DNA of 64,000 bases from Latrodectus hesperus (GCA_037975125.1 CM075850.1:127677292-127741291), one strand, 5' to 3'; counted from the first letter of the stretch, positions 1 through 16,838 are shown. Notes: a model not told the origin generated them from the sequence alone. Translations and numbers: made by a program.

Positions 1-537
1 TCGGGATGCGCAAGATGTCCAAATCGAAACGTTCGGATTTTAAATGGATGTACTACATTTTTTACTTAATCCATAAAGAAAATTTATACAAAAAGGGAAA
101 TAAAAAAATTCTACTTATAGTATCATACTATTTCTATGTAAGTCGCAACAGTGATAAGGAAGATGTTTAATGGATACTCCATATTACTTTTAAAGCAACT
201 AGGAATCCACATAAAATAAAATTTCTCGATTATAACTGAACCGCAAACGGTTATTTTTGCATGAACGAAAACCGGAATTCATATATTTTATTTTAATTTA
301 AGAGGAAAGAAAAATACAGTTTGAAGTCTTGATTCAAAAAGATTTTCAACTTCAACTTTTTACATAATAAAGATAAGGGGCTTATTTATTGTGGACAGTA
401 TGAGGCTTTCTAATTGAGGCATTAGAAGTCCTTTTCCTTGTCTTGGAAGTCTTGGAAGTCTTAGAAGTCCTTTACTATTATTACTTTCTTTTAATGCCAA
501 AATCTCATCTAATGTTTTGTCATTCTTAATATTTTAC
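1..537. other. AT-rich non-coding stretch
   Basis: No open frame with recognisable content. At about 418-472 there is a short direct reiteration of a ttggaagtc/ttagaagtc motif. Nothing else stands out. Confidence 0.6.
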
Positions 538-539
538 TA

Positions 540-1430
540 TTAGGTTGGTGCGTATGAAATGTCGGATTCTTAAGTGATTGTATAAAACTGCATATCTTTC
601 TTCAAAAGCTGTTTATTCAATCAAAGTATGCTCCATTCGCTTCAATACACTTCTCCCAACGAGATTTTAAAGCGTAGATGCCTGTCTTAAAAAATTTTGG
701 TCTTTAGAATTAATAAACTCTGATATCGAGTTTCTTAGACTGTCTTCATTTTCATAGTGTTTGCCCCTTAAAAACAGCTCTAAATGCTTGAAAAAATGAA
801 AATAGGTCGGCGAGAGATCCGGTGAATAGGGTGGATGCTGCAATGATGAGCATACGTTTAACCGATCCAGCTTATTTCGCTCTGTCAGTGCGTGCGGCAC
901 CCACTTGTCCATCTTCTTAACCTTGCCAATCTCAGAAAGGTGTCTCAATAGCGTTGTATGGTCAACTTTCATCCTGATAGCAAGTTCCCTCGTGGATACG
1001 GCTGGATCCACTTCCACTAGAGCCTTCAGGTCATCATTCTTCACAGACATTTTGGGTCTTCCGCGCGGCTCATTTTGCAGTGAAAAATCGCCAGTCCGAA
1101 ATTTTTCGAACCAACGCTGCACTTTCCGATCGTTAACCGTATTCTCCCCAAACGCTTGGTTTATGTTGCGTGCAGCTTTTGCAGCACTATTACCAAGTCT
1201 GTACTCATATAAGAAAATGACGCGAATGTTGGCAGAATTCATATCGGCAATAAACTCAAAAGAAATAAAAAGGGAAGACCTTCGAGAAAACCTATTTTGC
1301 TGAAATGAGTCTCTGGCAATGGACAATACGAGTATGAATGAGGTTATGCCAAATACAAAAGTATAACGAAAACAGGGAGGAAAACGTCCGCATGTAAAGA
1401 GAATCCGACATTTCATACGCACGAACCTAA
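540..1430 (-). mobile_element. mariner-family transposon, internally deleted
   Basis: The element is 891 bp, against about 1.28 kb for complete mariners. Its ends are inverted repeats of 31 bp (540-570 and 1400-1430) that begin ttaggttg and differ at one base. A TA lies directly outside each end (538-539 and 1431-1432), the standard mariner target duplication. The transposase is on the minus strand and lacks its central catalytic part, so the copy is non-autonomous. The nearly identical ends mean it could still be moved in trans; that is inference. The family is mariner (Tc1/mariner superfamily), with a transposase resembling the cecropia/Hsmar1-like group. Confidence 0.95.
667..1242 (-). pseudogene. 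mariner transposase with in-frame catalytic deletion
   Basis: The likely start is the methionine at 1242 (MNSANIRVIFLYEYRLG), the usual mariner N-terminus, although the frame stays open to the terminal repeat. The N-terminal DNA-binding part is complete: two helix-turn-helix units with the GRP linker, then the WVPHALTE motif. After LDRLNVCSSL the protein jumps directly to QHPPYSPDLSP, so about 130 residues carrying the first two catalytic aspartates are missing. The third aspartate position (normally PSDYH) reads PTYFH and is also lost. The deletion kept the frame, leaving 191 residues. If translated, it could bind terminal repeats but could not cut DNA; this is inferred from the family. Confidence 0.9.
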
Positions 1431-1432
1431 TA

Positions 1433-1830
1433 TTTTCATATCTTTCTTATCAAAAGTATGGCATTTGCTTTACACTTAACAGCACAACTTTTTTAGACAA
1501 ATCTCGCGTACATAAAATGAATACTCAAAAATAACTTTCATTTATATAAAAGTGAATCTTACAACTTTTATATTTACATTGTTATATCCTCCGTGTTTTT
1601 TATAAAAGTATTTTGTTTTCCGACTGAATTCTTCCAAAATAGAAGTCTTTAAAATAACCTCACAAAAGTTAAATATATTCTTAAAAAACAAAATGTTAAA
1701 AAATTTTTTAAATAACAAAATAAAAATATCTATAAAACTACCAATATTACACATATGGGTTGTATCTCAGTTCATTATATTTTTTACATTTTCTTCAATA
1801 AAGTAAATAAATGTCTAGATGTTTGTAGAA

Positions 1831-1831
<1 letters not shown>
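1433..1831. other. AT-rich non-coding stretch
   Basis: Low-complexity AT sequence between the mariner and the first TA tract. No gene or repeat family recognised. Confidence 0.55.

Positions 1832-1889
<58 letters not shown>
1832..1889. repeat. (TA)n microsatellite
   Basis: 58 bp of uninterrupted TA, followed by a short imperfect catacat stretch. Confidence 0.98.
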
Positions 1890-1893
<4 letters not shown>

Positions 1894-2117
1894 CATATAA
1901 TCTCATATAACTTACAAAATAATTTGAAAAAGGACTGACTTTGTTTTAAAATACTGTGTTATTCTCATGAACATGTTTTCTTTCTTATATTTTTGATTTT
2001 TATAATAAAAAATATTACTTTTGTAAAAATCTATATTGAATTAATTTCCTCTAATTTTGGGTATAATTTTTGGTATTCTGGTTTCAGTATCAGAGTCAGT
2101 AATATATTTGATCGGGG

Positions 2118-6476
<4,359 letters not shown>

Positions 6477-6545
<69 letters not shown>
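6477..6545. repeat. (TA)n microsatellite
   Basis: 69 bp of TA ending exactly where Jockey-type reverse transcriptase sequence begins at 6546. Confidence 0.98.
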
Positions 6546-6547
<2 letters not shown>

Positions 6548-7260
6548 CGATATACCCCAACACTCAAACATCATGATTAGTTTTGCAGATGACACTTCCA
6601 TTCTATCTATTGACTCTGACCATAATATTGTATGCAACAAGTTAACTGAGCATATGACTCAAATTTAGAAAAGACTCAGAGTCTGGAAGATTAAAATCAA
6701 CTCCTAAAAATCTCAAGCAGTCCTATTTACCAGGAACAGCTGTAAAAAAATTAAAATTGTGATGGTCTAGAGATTCCCTGGCACCCTAGTGTTGTTTACC
6801 TAGGGGTTATAATGGATGAATGTCTCAGAATGAAGTATCATTTCATCAAAAATAAGAGCTAAATTCACGCAACTAAAATTATCATCTACCTCCTATTAGC
6901 CTCCAACTCTAAGCTTTTTTTAGGAAACAAACTCCTAATTTACAAAGCCTATTTTAGGCCAATAATTACTATGTTTCTACAATTTGTGGAAAAGTATGTA
7001 ATACTAACTTAAAAGTATTGAAGCCCAGCTAAACAAGCTTCTAAGAGTTATTTCTAACTCGCAATATTATTTCAGAAATGAGCGTTTTTAGAGCCAATTT
7101 TGGAATGACTATCATTAACCACTATATAAAATTTTCAGACTTCAATTTTTACAATAACCTGTGGAAAATAAAAAAACTCTGAAGTGATGGCACTTGAACC
7201 ATAGAACCTTTACGAACTAAAAATTTTTCATAGACTAATTGCAGTCTTTCAACTCAAACC
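6546..7260 (+). pseudogene. Jockey-clade LINE reverse transcriptase fragment
   Basis: From 6546 the frame reads SDIPQHSNIMISFADDTSIL. This is the SDIP...FADD region of Jockey-type reverse transcriptases, with the catalytic FADD at 6582-6593. Family-typical pieces follow in shifting frames: RVWKIKINS, the QAVLFTRN-like motif, a VMDE-like patch, RAKFTQLKLSS and a LLIYKAYFRPII-like stretch near 6930-6965. Further downstream are the LNKLLRVISNS and YYFRNE segments of the thumb. In-frame stops and several frameshifts break it. No endonuclease or 5' part is present, since the left boundary is the TA tract. An old, dead fragment. Confidence 0.82.
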
Positions 7261-8244
7261 AAATACCAATATCTGAACAATTTAAATTAATAATACACAA
7301 TTAAAAGTTTATATGGATACAACTAAAATTTTGCAGCTTATAGTTACATAACAGTGATAACATTATTGAATTAATAGATAATATGGTTCTAATTGCCTTA
7401 CTGAATTGCTAATATCTTAAATATTCAATTAATTTGATCTTAACTTGAAAACCCTTATTTGATATCCATTTTCTATATATTATTATATATCAATAATTTG
7501 GTCACATTATTTTTCTTGTGTATATTAAGTATTAATAATGAATGAAAAATGTATGTTTATATTAGAATCATTGTATCTGATGGAATATTCCAGTTAATTC
7601 TTTTTGCCTTGCTATATACTTATGTAGTGTATTATTGACTGAAATTTCGTTTTAACACTGAGCTTAGAAATATGGATATAATCTCTTCTATAAGTCTGTA
7701 AATAACTTCAAGCAAGTTTTTGAATTGTGTAAATATTTATATATCTTATTAATAATAATTAAATATGTGTAATGTAAAGTCACCATGCAAAGCTTCTTGG
7801 GAGTATTTAAAATGTAATCTACTTGAGATTCATTACTCTTACTATTCATTCTGTCATTATGTGTGTATATAAAACTTAGATGCCTACCAATAACTACAAA
7901 AAGAGATAAAAGACCCTTAGGTAGACACCGCACTATTTCATTATGCTAACAGAGGGTATCTGTCAAGTGGAGGGGTTGAAAGAAATCTTTTCTACTTCCG
8001 ACACGTTTAAAACCAGTTTCTTGACTCGACGACTCCTGCACTTTCATTTTGTCAGGTTTCAATGGTTCCCTTCACATTGTGGTCCTTCAGAATAATTCGT
8101 CACAGAAAATTTATTCCATGTTAAACTCTTTTTAGAATTAACGCTAATAAATTTTGATTCAAAATTTAAATTTGTTAACACTATATATAATTTTATTCTA
8201 CTTGAATGGAAACACTACCATCATTTTTTCCTGGTTAATGAACA

Positions 8245-8249
<5 letters not shown>
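7261..8249. other. non-coding stretch
   Basis: AT-rich. The segment at about 7960-8110 is more complex and less AT-rich but shows no recognisable gene or repeat. Confidence 0.5.

Positions 8250-8337
<88 letters not shown>
8250..8337. repeat. (TA)n microsatellite
   Basis: 88 bp of uninterrupted TA. Confidence 0.98.
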
Positions 8338-8339
<2 letters not shown>

Positions 8340-8552
8340 GCAAGATTAGAAGAATCATATAAGCGAAAATTTTGAAAAGTACAAGAATAGATAAAAACAT
8401 TTATGTTTAGCAATACATTCAGCGCAAAAATTTTAAAATATATATTGAACGTTTTTCCCTCTGTTTAATATATTTCGTATTTTCAATGCATTATTTCCCA
8501 ATTGGTATTTTAAATGTATTATTCTCCATCTAATATTTGATTATTAATTTTA

Positions 8553-8676
8553 TGTTGTTGTTTCTAATGACACTTGGACAAACCAAGCTCGCTATGCCTT
8601 TGGCTCTGTGAATATAAGTCAGAGGGAGCGTCGTTCATTTTAATTAAAGCACTATATAGGTGAAAGTTATAGCAAA
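8553..8676 (-). repeat. SINE family A, 3' tail fragment
   Basis: Reading the minus strand, this is the tail shared with the SINEs at 44762-45148 and 60825-61196. It has the tagcgagcttgg-like block, the ccaagtgtcatta block and a terminal (AAC)n-like run. The tRNA-like head is missing, so it is a 5'-truncated copy. Confidence 0.8.
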
Positions 8677-8689
8677 TTTTTTTCATTAT

Positions 8690-11165
8690 TATCAATTACT
8701 TTTTGTCGCTAAAAATAAAATGAAAACACTTCCATTCATAAATTGAGATGCGGTAGATATTTCTGAAAGTTACCTTATAGTTGTGTCAGTGTTTCTTACG
8801 TAGTACGTAGTTTTAATTTCTGTTTACAATGAAAATAATCACGGTTTTGGTTTTTTAAAATTATTCAATAAGCATAGTTTTATTAAAGCTTAAAACACTG
8901 CAGATAAAATTTACTCATAATATAAAGATAATGTTTTTTTGCTAATGCTCTTATTAGAATTGTATAATAATATTTTCTGAGACTAATGCGAGTATATTTT
9001 GGAATGTACTATTTGAATTGAGAAATGAACATGAGAAATGAACAAATGTATATCATTGAGAAATGAACAGAATATTACTATTTAATGTATGACAAATGTA
9101 ATTTTATTAAACAATCAAACTGAATGCTATATATAAAGTAGAAATTCAAGATTTGTCTGGCTACAATCATTGTTCAAAACGTTTCATAATTAGTTACAGA
9201 AACACGCAGAAAGGAAAAGTCCATTTTTAAGCTTTTTCCTTAAAAGTGAAAGATAAAAAAGCATATATTTAATCCATTCAATATAGAATTTTGTCATAAA
9301 TAAAAATACTTAATTCAAAAGAAAACAGAAATCATTTCTGTATTTAACACACAGATTACTTTGAATCTTTTTCAAATGCAACTTCGGCAATTTGCATGTA
9401 CTTACTTATTAAAAGAAATATTTGTTCAAAATATCTTAATTTACATTTTTAATACCGGGCATGCTGTTTTTAAGAATATTTTTTAAATATTCAGCTAGTT
9501 CATTGCTTACCATTTTTATTATAAGTAATTGCAAATTCATTACTTTAAAGAAGTCTGTAATTATTTTAAACAATTATTTCAGAAAATTATCTGTAATAAA
9601 TTAATATACTCTATATCATAGTTTTTGAAACAGTCTAAATTTGTTTTACAAACGCATGCATGCAATCTTAAAATTCTTATAACATTTCTTAATTTGGTAT
9701 GAACGAATGGAAAAAAATCGATTGCTTATTGATAAGTATAGAATTTATGGTAAACACATTTACATTTTCATGAAAATTATGTTTAAGATTAAAAAAATTA
9801 CGATTAGAATTAAGATTCCTCACGGTGAAAATGACTCTCTCCTTTCAGTCAAGGGGGTAGGAAATGTCATCTCACGCCGGCGTAGGAGCTGTTTTTTGAA
9901 ACGGGCTCAAAAGATTAAATAAGACTTCATATTGTTTTATTTTAAATGTTTCTTGTAAATAAATTGCGTATACTGTCTGGACTAAGCAAAAATACAATTT
10001 AAGTTTTAAAAAATTATAAAGTATTTTAAGTGTTGTCGATAGTTAATTGCTACAAAATTTTATAGCAAATTTAACGAAAATTGAAATACTATAATAAATA
10101 ATTCTTTTGGCTCTTATTATTGCTAATCCGTGTATATTTTTGTAATATGCATGTAAAAAAGTAAATATTTAAACAAATATTAAACTTTTTAATTGTTTAT
10201 TTAAATTTTTATATTGCGAATTTGGAGTCAAATAATGAAAAGATTGCTGGAAGCTCATCCTGAGAAATAGTATTTTTAAAGCCAATCAGAGAAAAAAATA
10301 GTTTGTGGTTGGTAAGGGTGCATATCTGAAAAAATCAAGAAATGTATTTGTCTGATTGGAGAGGTTTTTAAGAATCTGGAAAAAATCATTAAAATCTTAT
10401 CACATTTTGCTTTCCAAGAAACGTACTTATCGTCACAGCAAAATTTATATTATTTATTTTACTAATAACCTAATGCCACATGTCTCAGCTGTATAATGAT
10501 TGTTACTACAATATCGCAGATAATAACATTAAGACAATAATAGCATTGAAACTATCATATTCTTTTCAATGATATATTTTAAATCTATCTAGTTCTATGT
10601 GAAAATATATTAGAGCTGATTCTAAATGTATATTTCACTTATAGATTATTATATAATTTATTTCATTTTCTCATTCATAATTTTCATTTGTATATTTATT
10701 TTCGTTAATATTTTTCAAAATAATTCCCTCTAAGCTAGTTTTGTGAAAATAATATTTTTTCTTCTATGGACATAATTCTCTGGAAAAAATATTACATATG
10801 AAGGTAAATTTTCGTTGGTTGGTTGGGTTTTGTGGCACTAAGTCCAAATAAAACAAGCTGACCCAAAGTGAAGTTTTAGATGCGGACTTTATTTTCCAAA
10901 CCAAATAACATTAAATATTTTTAAAAGATCTTACCATACCATTTAAAGTTTTTACCGTTAATATATACTGCAAAAATATAAAATCAATATAATATATAGA
11001 ATAAAGAACCGTTAATATATACTGCAAAATTATAAAATATTAAATGGGGTTTGTGTACGATAGTTAAAATTAGATAAAATGCTTAAAATCGATTGCTTTT
11101 ACGCTCAGAGATTGAAATGGCTGGGTTCCCGTAGCAAATGTTCTAAGCTTAAAATATAATGGTTA
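8690..11165. other. AT-rich non-coding stretch
   Basis: Contains a threefold gagaaatgaaca motif near 9020-9070. A GC-richer patch at 9815-9905 lies in a 71-codon open frame of doubtful meaning. A 53-bp-spaced direct repeat (accgttaatatatactgcaa) sits at about 10955 and 11008. No gene recognised. Confidence 0.45.
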
Positions 11166-11169
11166 AAAA

Positions 11170-12710
11170 ATATGCACAGTGGCATTAATTAAAATCTGGA
11201 TAGATGATTGAAATATGATGCACTGTATATGTCTTACACACACAACTAAATTCTACAAAAAATCCTACCCAGAAACACTTATTCCTTAAATGACTTAAAA
11301 ATAGTTCTTTGTGTGTGAAACGCTTATGACCGATACGAAGACGAGTCAGTTGGACATGTGTGATTCGGTATAGACCAAGGGTAAAGGTAAAGGTAAAAGA
11401 ATGACTAATGGGAAGATCGTTAAGATTTTTTTGCAGAATTGCCTATTACAGAACTCCTGTCAAAGTGACTGTATGAAATGTTTAAATCTATTTCTTACAT
11501 CACATAGATGGAACTAAAGATAAAGTGGAAATAATTGCAGACTTAGCTGTCACATTAGTCTTCTCATTTCCATCTATATATATACATATAATATGTGTGT
11601 GACTTGGTATCCAGGAAAGCAATATATTAAAATACTTGAACACTACCGAAATAAAAGATACAATTTCTCATAACTTCTAAAATAATTCTACTTTCAGAAA
11701 ATACGTAAATGTATGCCCATTTTTAGTATGCAGTTGCTTAAGTGCACGTGATATAGCCTTAGCCTCAGCAATGAAGATGAAGTAGGGCTTGTGGAGATAT
11801 TAGCTAAAAGAAATATTAAGAAAAACAGCACAGCCAAAGTGTCTAGCAGTTTTGGATCCACTTATGAATACAGGACTCTACATAGCACACGGATAGCGTT
11901 GAAATGCATAAAACTGTTGAAAAATAGCAGAAGTTACGTCCGACTTTTTATGGTCTTCAAAAGAATTGAGTAAGGTGATGTGTACATCATACCAAGGTGG
12001 GTGTGCGAATAAGTTTGTAGAATCATCACATAGATGAGACAGCAAAAGCTAAGATTAACACGAGTGAGAAAAGATTGAATGTTGCATGGTCTTGCTTTAT
12101 ATAATCTCTTAAGAGCAGAATTATGAACAATAGAACGTAAGAGATGATGAGGTGAGGATACAATTTTTGAATAATAATTAAGAGACAGGTCTAAGAGTAA
12201 CTGAAGGCAGATTAAATATAGATTATTGATGAGTAATATGTGAAAGGAATCAGAACATATCTTTACAGCAGAGTGATGAAATGTGTCCAATCTGCCTAAA
12301 TTCTATTCTAAGACGGAAAATACAGACGGCTATCCATTAACAACACAGCCGTAGTCAATGGGTGATAAAATTAATGGCTGGTACATTTAAAAGAGTGATT
12401 TGTGATCTGTACTCCAAAATGTAATCGGAATTGCCTAACAGATATTATAAGAAATAGCCAACAATTCTTCCACAAATGTAAAATTTGAGAAAGGAAAGTT
12501 AATTTTCTATCGAAAATTATTCCAAGGAATTTTATATTATCAATCACAGGAATAAGTCTTCTGTTTAAGAGAAGCAAAAGATCATGGTAAATATGAGTTT
12601 TCTTGCAGAAATGATCACAGCAACACTTGCTAGGAAGTAGACTAAAACCATTCTGTGCACATCAAGTAGCAAGATTATTTACAATTTATTCATTTGTATG
12701 CCATTTAAAT
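11170..12710 (-). pseudogene. Jockey/X-element-like LINE remnant (RT, RNase H, C-terminus)
   Basis: Read on the minus strand, family landmarks appear in the right order across several frames. First is the end of the RT palm, with PVIDNIKFLGIIFDRKLTF at about 12500-12560. Then come the RT connection region (about 11960-12290), a DGSKTARHFGCAVFL-like RNase H start near 11870, FIAEAKAISRALKQLH near 11740-11780, and LLSWIPSHTHI near 11600. A NEKTNVTAKSAI-like stretch follows near 11540, and the C-terminal VQLTRLRIGHKRFTHKE motif lies near 11310-11350. Many stops and frameshifts make it clearly dead. The RT catalytic FADD is not visible, so the copy is 5'-truncated or too decayed beyond 12710. Confidence 0.8.
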
Positions 12711-12714
12711 ACAT

Positions 12715-13910
12715 ATTTGATCTAAGAAATTCATATTATATGAAAGAAATTTTTAAGTTGTCAACATGTAAACTAGAATGAACAGAAGATAATTGTTGTA
12801 GGATGTTGTTGATGAAAAGATTAAAAATGGTTAGTACTTATGGACATTGCGATCTGTACAAACATTTCTAGGCATTTACATTTGAATATTTTTTTAATTT
12901 CTTTTTATATATTTAATTCTAACTAAATATAAGAAAACGCATTCTCTTGATTCTGCTTAAAAACAAACACTCCTGAAACTGCCCATTTTACAAGATTTTC
13001 TATACGTCAGGTGGTTTTGAAAGTGTCTTTGAATTTTCACACTGCTTCCTCAGTGATTTATGATTACTCACTTACAGGAAGTAATCAAGGCATATTTTAA
13101 TTCCTTTCTTTATCCCCGCAGGGATTTAAAATATAAAAAAGCTGAAAATGTCATTTTCGATAAAATTTACGGATTACTTAAATATGTAAATTTTCATCGT
13201 ATTTGGGAACAATTAATTAACTTTAATTTTGTGTATTTGCCCCGAAAATTATCTTAAATAATAAAATAGGTATGGGATAGTATACTTATATATATATACT
13301 CCCAGAAATAAAATATATTTTCTTTACTATAACTGATAAATATGGTTTGGAAATTAAATCAGGGAAAGACGATTGGAATAATGAAAATTTGAATCAAATG
13401 AGCAAATTAATATGATTAACAAAAATTATCTTGTTATTTAGAAAAACTAAAACAGAATAATGGTGCAAAAAATTAATTTTGAAATTTGAATATTATTAAA
13501 AAAATTCAAGAAAAGTGTTAATTTTAAAAATGGACATATGGGTATCCATATTTAAATATTAAAATTTAAATTGAATAATGACTTGTTAGGAAAATATATA
13601 AGAAAAATGGATTAACTGATTTAATAGAAATGAAACTAAAATAGTTTGAACTAATAATTCCAAATGGAATCCAAACAATTGTACCGCACATGTATATCAA
13701 GATATATATTTCTTCCTTGAAGATTTCAATATGAATAAATTTATTGCATTTACTGATTGTGTACATAAAAATTGCAATCAGTTGAATGTATGAGGTTTTC
13801 AACACAAAATATGTTGAATTAATTGTTTATTCAATTAAAATTAATTGAATAGAGTCTCAGTTAAATTATATTTCTTGTTCAGTTTTTACATTTTAATGAG
13901 GTTCTCGTTA
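12715..13910. other. AT-rich non-coding stretch
   Basis: No recognisable coding sequence. Small open frames here (for example 13060-13257) lack family motifs or supporting context. Confidence 0.5.
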
Positions 13911-14160
13911 GCCTGTATGTATGTGATGCCCTCGATTGCCTGTGTGTATATGATGAGCTCGTTTGCCTGTGTGTATGTGATGAGCTCGTTTGCCTGTGTG
14001 TATGTGATGAGCTCGTTTGCCTATGTGTACGTGATGAGCTCGTTTGCCTGTGTGTATGTGATGCCCTCGATAGCGTGTGTATACACACACGCTCCATGGC
14101 CTCCATTGCCTGTGTGTATGTGATGCCATCGATAGCCTGTGTGTATGTGATGTCCTTGAT
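13911..14160. repeat. 27-bp minisatellite
   Basis: About eight units of a 27-bp consensus beginning gcctgtgtgtatgtgatg and ending gctcgttt, gccctcgat or similar. One longer unit near 14073-14108 contains the palindrome gtgtgtatacacac. Because the period is a multiple of three, repeated peptides appear in several frames on both strands. These are by-products, not genes. Confidence 0.9.
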
Positions 14161-14164
14161 TTCT

Positions 14165-15297
14165 GATATGTATATGATTTGAAATAAGAAATTTTAATGT
14201 ATGAAACAAAAATTAATTTTTATATTTATAATTCAGTGGACTGGTAAAGTATACAGTAAAATCCTTTCATAAGAGTTTATAATAAGAATGTAACGTAATG
14301 ATATTATGTGTTGAAAACTTCTGAACAAATTTAACTAAAAACGTTTTGTAAATTTTCATTTAACATAAATTTTAATTCTTTAATTATTTATTTATAAATA
14401 AATAAATAAATGTTAATGAAAAAGCAGAAAAATATAAATATATTTACATTTTATTTTTAAAAATGTAATTTGAACAAAACATAACACAGTCATTAATATT
14501 AAAGTGTAAATTAAAAACTGTATATCTAATTAAGCAAAATTAAAATTATACTTCTTATTATAGCATTTGGAATTTTTTCAAATGAAGAAAATTTTTCAAT
14601 ACTTATAAGTGAAAAAATATATATAATTAACATTTATAATATCTGGTACATTTAATAAAATTAACTTTTTATTAAAAGAAAAAATATATTTAATTAATTT
14701 AAAAAAAAATTCCTTTACTTCTCAAAAGGTCTGCTATTCCTTAAAAAACAAGCCATAAAATTTTAGGTAATTAAGTTTATTTAAATTTTTAATTTACTTA
14801 TTTTTTTAAAAACATAATAATAATTATACTCATCTACTAATGTACTAAAGAACTAAATATATGAGTTTTTATGAAATTATCACAATGAACGATATTATTA
14901 GAAAATATTTGACATACACAATGTACATTTTTTCGGTTGTCTGAGGACACACTCACAACCCGGATTTTACCGGACCACCGAGGACGTCACATTTTACAAG
15001 ATACACACTTTTGATACACACATACACAAGTTTAATGCACAAGGTGCAAACCGAGGACCCTTTTAAATGTCAACAAAAATGATAATTAAAAAATAAAAAT
15101 ATATAATTTAGACTTAAAACAAACAAAATCAAACAGAGATCTTTCTTAAATTTCAACAAAAATTAAAATTCAAGATGAAATTATGCAATTTCTACACAAA
15201 AAAAGGAAAATCAATGCGAGGACGTCCTCGGATCTGCAGACGCCCTCGGTTAGAAGGTGTGTATACACACTATTGTCCCCCCTTTCCACCTCTTGCG

Positions 15298-15298
<1 letters not shown>
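14165..15298. other. AT-rich stretch with scattered gaggac motifs
   Basis: Mostly AT-rich. Motifs containing gaggac occur near 14944, 14984, 15053 and 15218. The last lies in the perfect 14-bp palindrome cgaggacgtcctcg (15217-15230). A second palindrome, gtgtgtatacacac, is at 15257-15270. No coding sequence recognised. Confidence 0.5.

Positions 15299-15340
<42 letters not shown>
15299..15340. repeat. (CA)n microsatellite
   Basis: About 42 bp of CA repeats. Confidence 0.97.
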
Positions 15341-15346
<6 letters not shown>

Positions 15347-15537
15347 TACTGAAAATAGAAAAGGCTTTTAAAAGGAAAAACATTTCTAATAAGAACAAGA
15401 TAAAACATTAAGAAAAAAATATAAATAATAATCGAAATTAAAGTTAAAAATTGGAGAATTTCCAAAAAAGAAAACAAAGATTTTTAAAAAGATGGAAAAA
15501 AGTGTATATACACACATAAATTATATATATATATATA

Positions 15538-16831
15538 CAGAGGGTATTAACACATTTTTAGAAATATTTCGGGACCGTTTAATTAATGTTTAAAATGTAA
15601 AAACAATTTTTTAAATGTTCGATCTGATAGCCTTTTTCTTATGCGTCTGCATCGTGATTTCCATGATAGCAGAGTTTTGCGTAAAGTTTCCAAGGGTATT
15701 GCTTTCCATTCCTCTTCCACTACTTTGCAGAGTCCATCTATTATGGTGGGTTTGCGTTTAGAAAGAGCTCTTTTTAACAGACCAAAGGCACAATAGTCCA
15801 TAGGTTAAACGTCAGGGGACTTTGCAGGAACTTTTTGAAAAAATAGGTGCAATACCTTTATTGGTCCTCATTTTTTCAAGGAATGCAGTGGTAGTTTTCG
15901 AAGTATGACTTGTACCTTTATCTTGATGAAGTTTCACTCTTTGAAAGTCTTTGAGATAAAGAAGTGGAATTTTTTCTGTAAATATCAGACGTAAAACCTT
16001 CTTCTGATAGTATGATGAGTTGATTTTAACATTTTTTCATTCTTCTCATTTTTAATTTCCCATTGTAGGAGAAACTTGAGACAATCATAAACCTCTTACT
16101 AAAACTTTCTTTACATTAACGGAACCAGGTTTGTGCATTTTTTCTCCTCGTTTTCTATAGTAAATTTTTTGTTGCAGTCATTTAGGTAAACCCATGTTTT
16201 ATCAAGGGTCACAATGTGTATTTCCATTTATCTCCTGCTGAATGGTTTCCATACAGGATTCTACAAAATGTTTTGCGTTGAGCCACATGTCTCAGCAAAA
16301 GATGGTGGTCATTATGTTTTTTAGGTTTTTTAAGTTGTAAATCTTGGTTTATATTATTTTATTTATTGTTGCAACAGATGTATCTAAAGACTTTGCAATT
16401 GATTTCTTGCTGGCGGATTTTCCCTTGTTATCTGCGATTTCACTTTAGAAACATTCGAAACAGCGCGTATCTTTTCCGGATATTCATTTGGGGTCTTCTT
16501 TCCATGTAGAAATAATGATTGACGGTTAATAATGACGGTAACTCCATTAATAATGTTGCTTATTTTGCACATAGAAATTTTAATACCATGCATTTCGCAA
16601 CGTTTTTGAATCCTGGAATAAAAATATTTCTATTCGGAAAGCGCAAAAACATATCCTTCAATCCATAACTTGTTTACATGCGACATTTTGAAAGCAGAAT
16701 AAATTTAAAAGTAGCAGACGATATTTCTCATTTCAAATAATAAGCTGTTGCCAAATATTTTTTGTTCTAAAACATTTACTTTTTTTTAATTCTTTAACGA
16801 AATCGTTCTAAAAATGTAAAAATACCCTCTG
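15538..16831 (-). mobile_element. Tc1/mariner element, probably DD41D type
   Basis: The element is 1294 bp with inverted ends that begin cagagggtatt and stay similar for about 35 bp. A TA flanks each side (15536-15537 and 16832-16833). It encodes a broken transposase on the minus strand. Counted across one likely frameshift, about 41 residues separate the second and third catalytic aspartates. That spacing fits the DD41D (Visitor/rosa-like) lineage better than DD34E or DD34D. The exact group is inference. Confidence 0.85.
15583..16686 (-). pseudogene. Tc1/mariner-superfamily transposase, DD41D-like, broken
   Basis: The N-terminus starts at 16686 with MSHVNKLWIEGYVFALSE, then hits a stop. An HTH-like stretch follows in a continuing frame (IQKRCEMHGIKISMCKISNI, near 16525-16610). 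The catalytic centre is fragmentary: a WVYLND-like piece near 16190 is close to where the first aspartate is expected. KLHQDKGTSHTSKTTTAFLE carries the second, near 15880-15940. PMDYCAFGLLKRAL carries the third, near 15775-15800, followed by the C-terminal EEEWKAIPLETLRKTLLSWK block. Several stops and frameshifts make it inactive. Confidence 0.85.
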
Positions 16832-16838
16832 TATATAT

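Noticed and set aside
905..1303. 132-aa plus-strand ORF
   Set aside because: Antisense shadow of the mariner transposase.
13845..14209. Repetitive peptides resembling a secreted repeat protein
   Set aside because: The 27-bp minisatellite gives similar repeats in several frames on both strands; no start context or flanking coding sequence.
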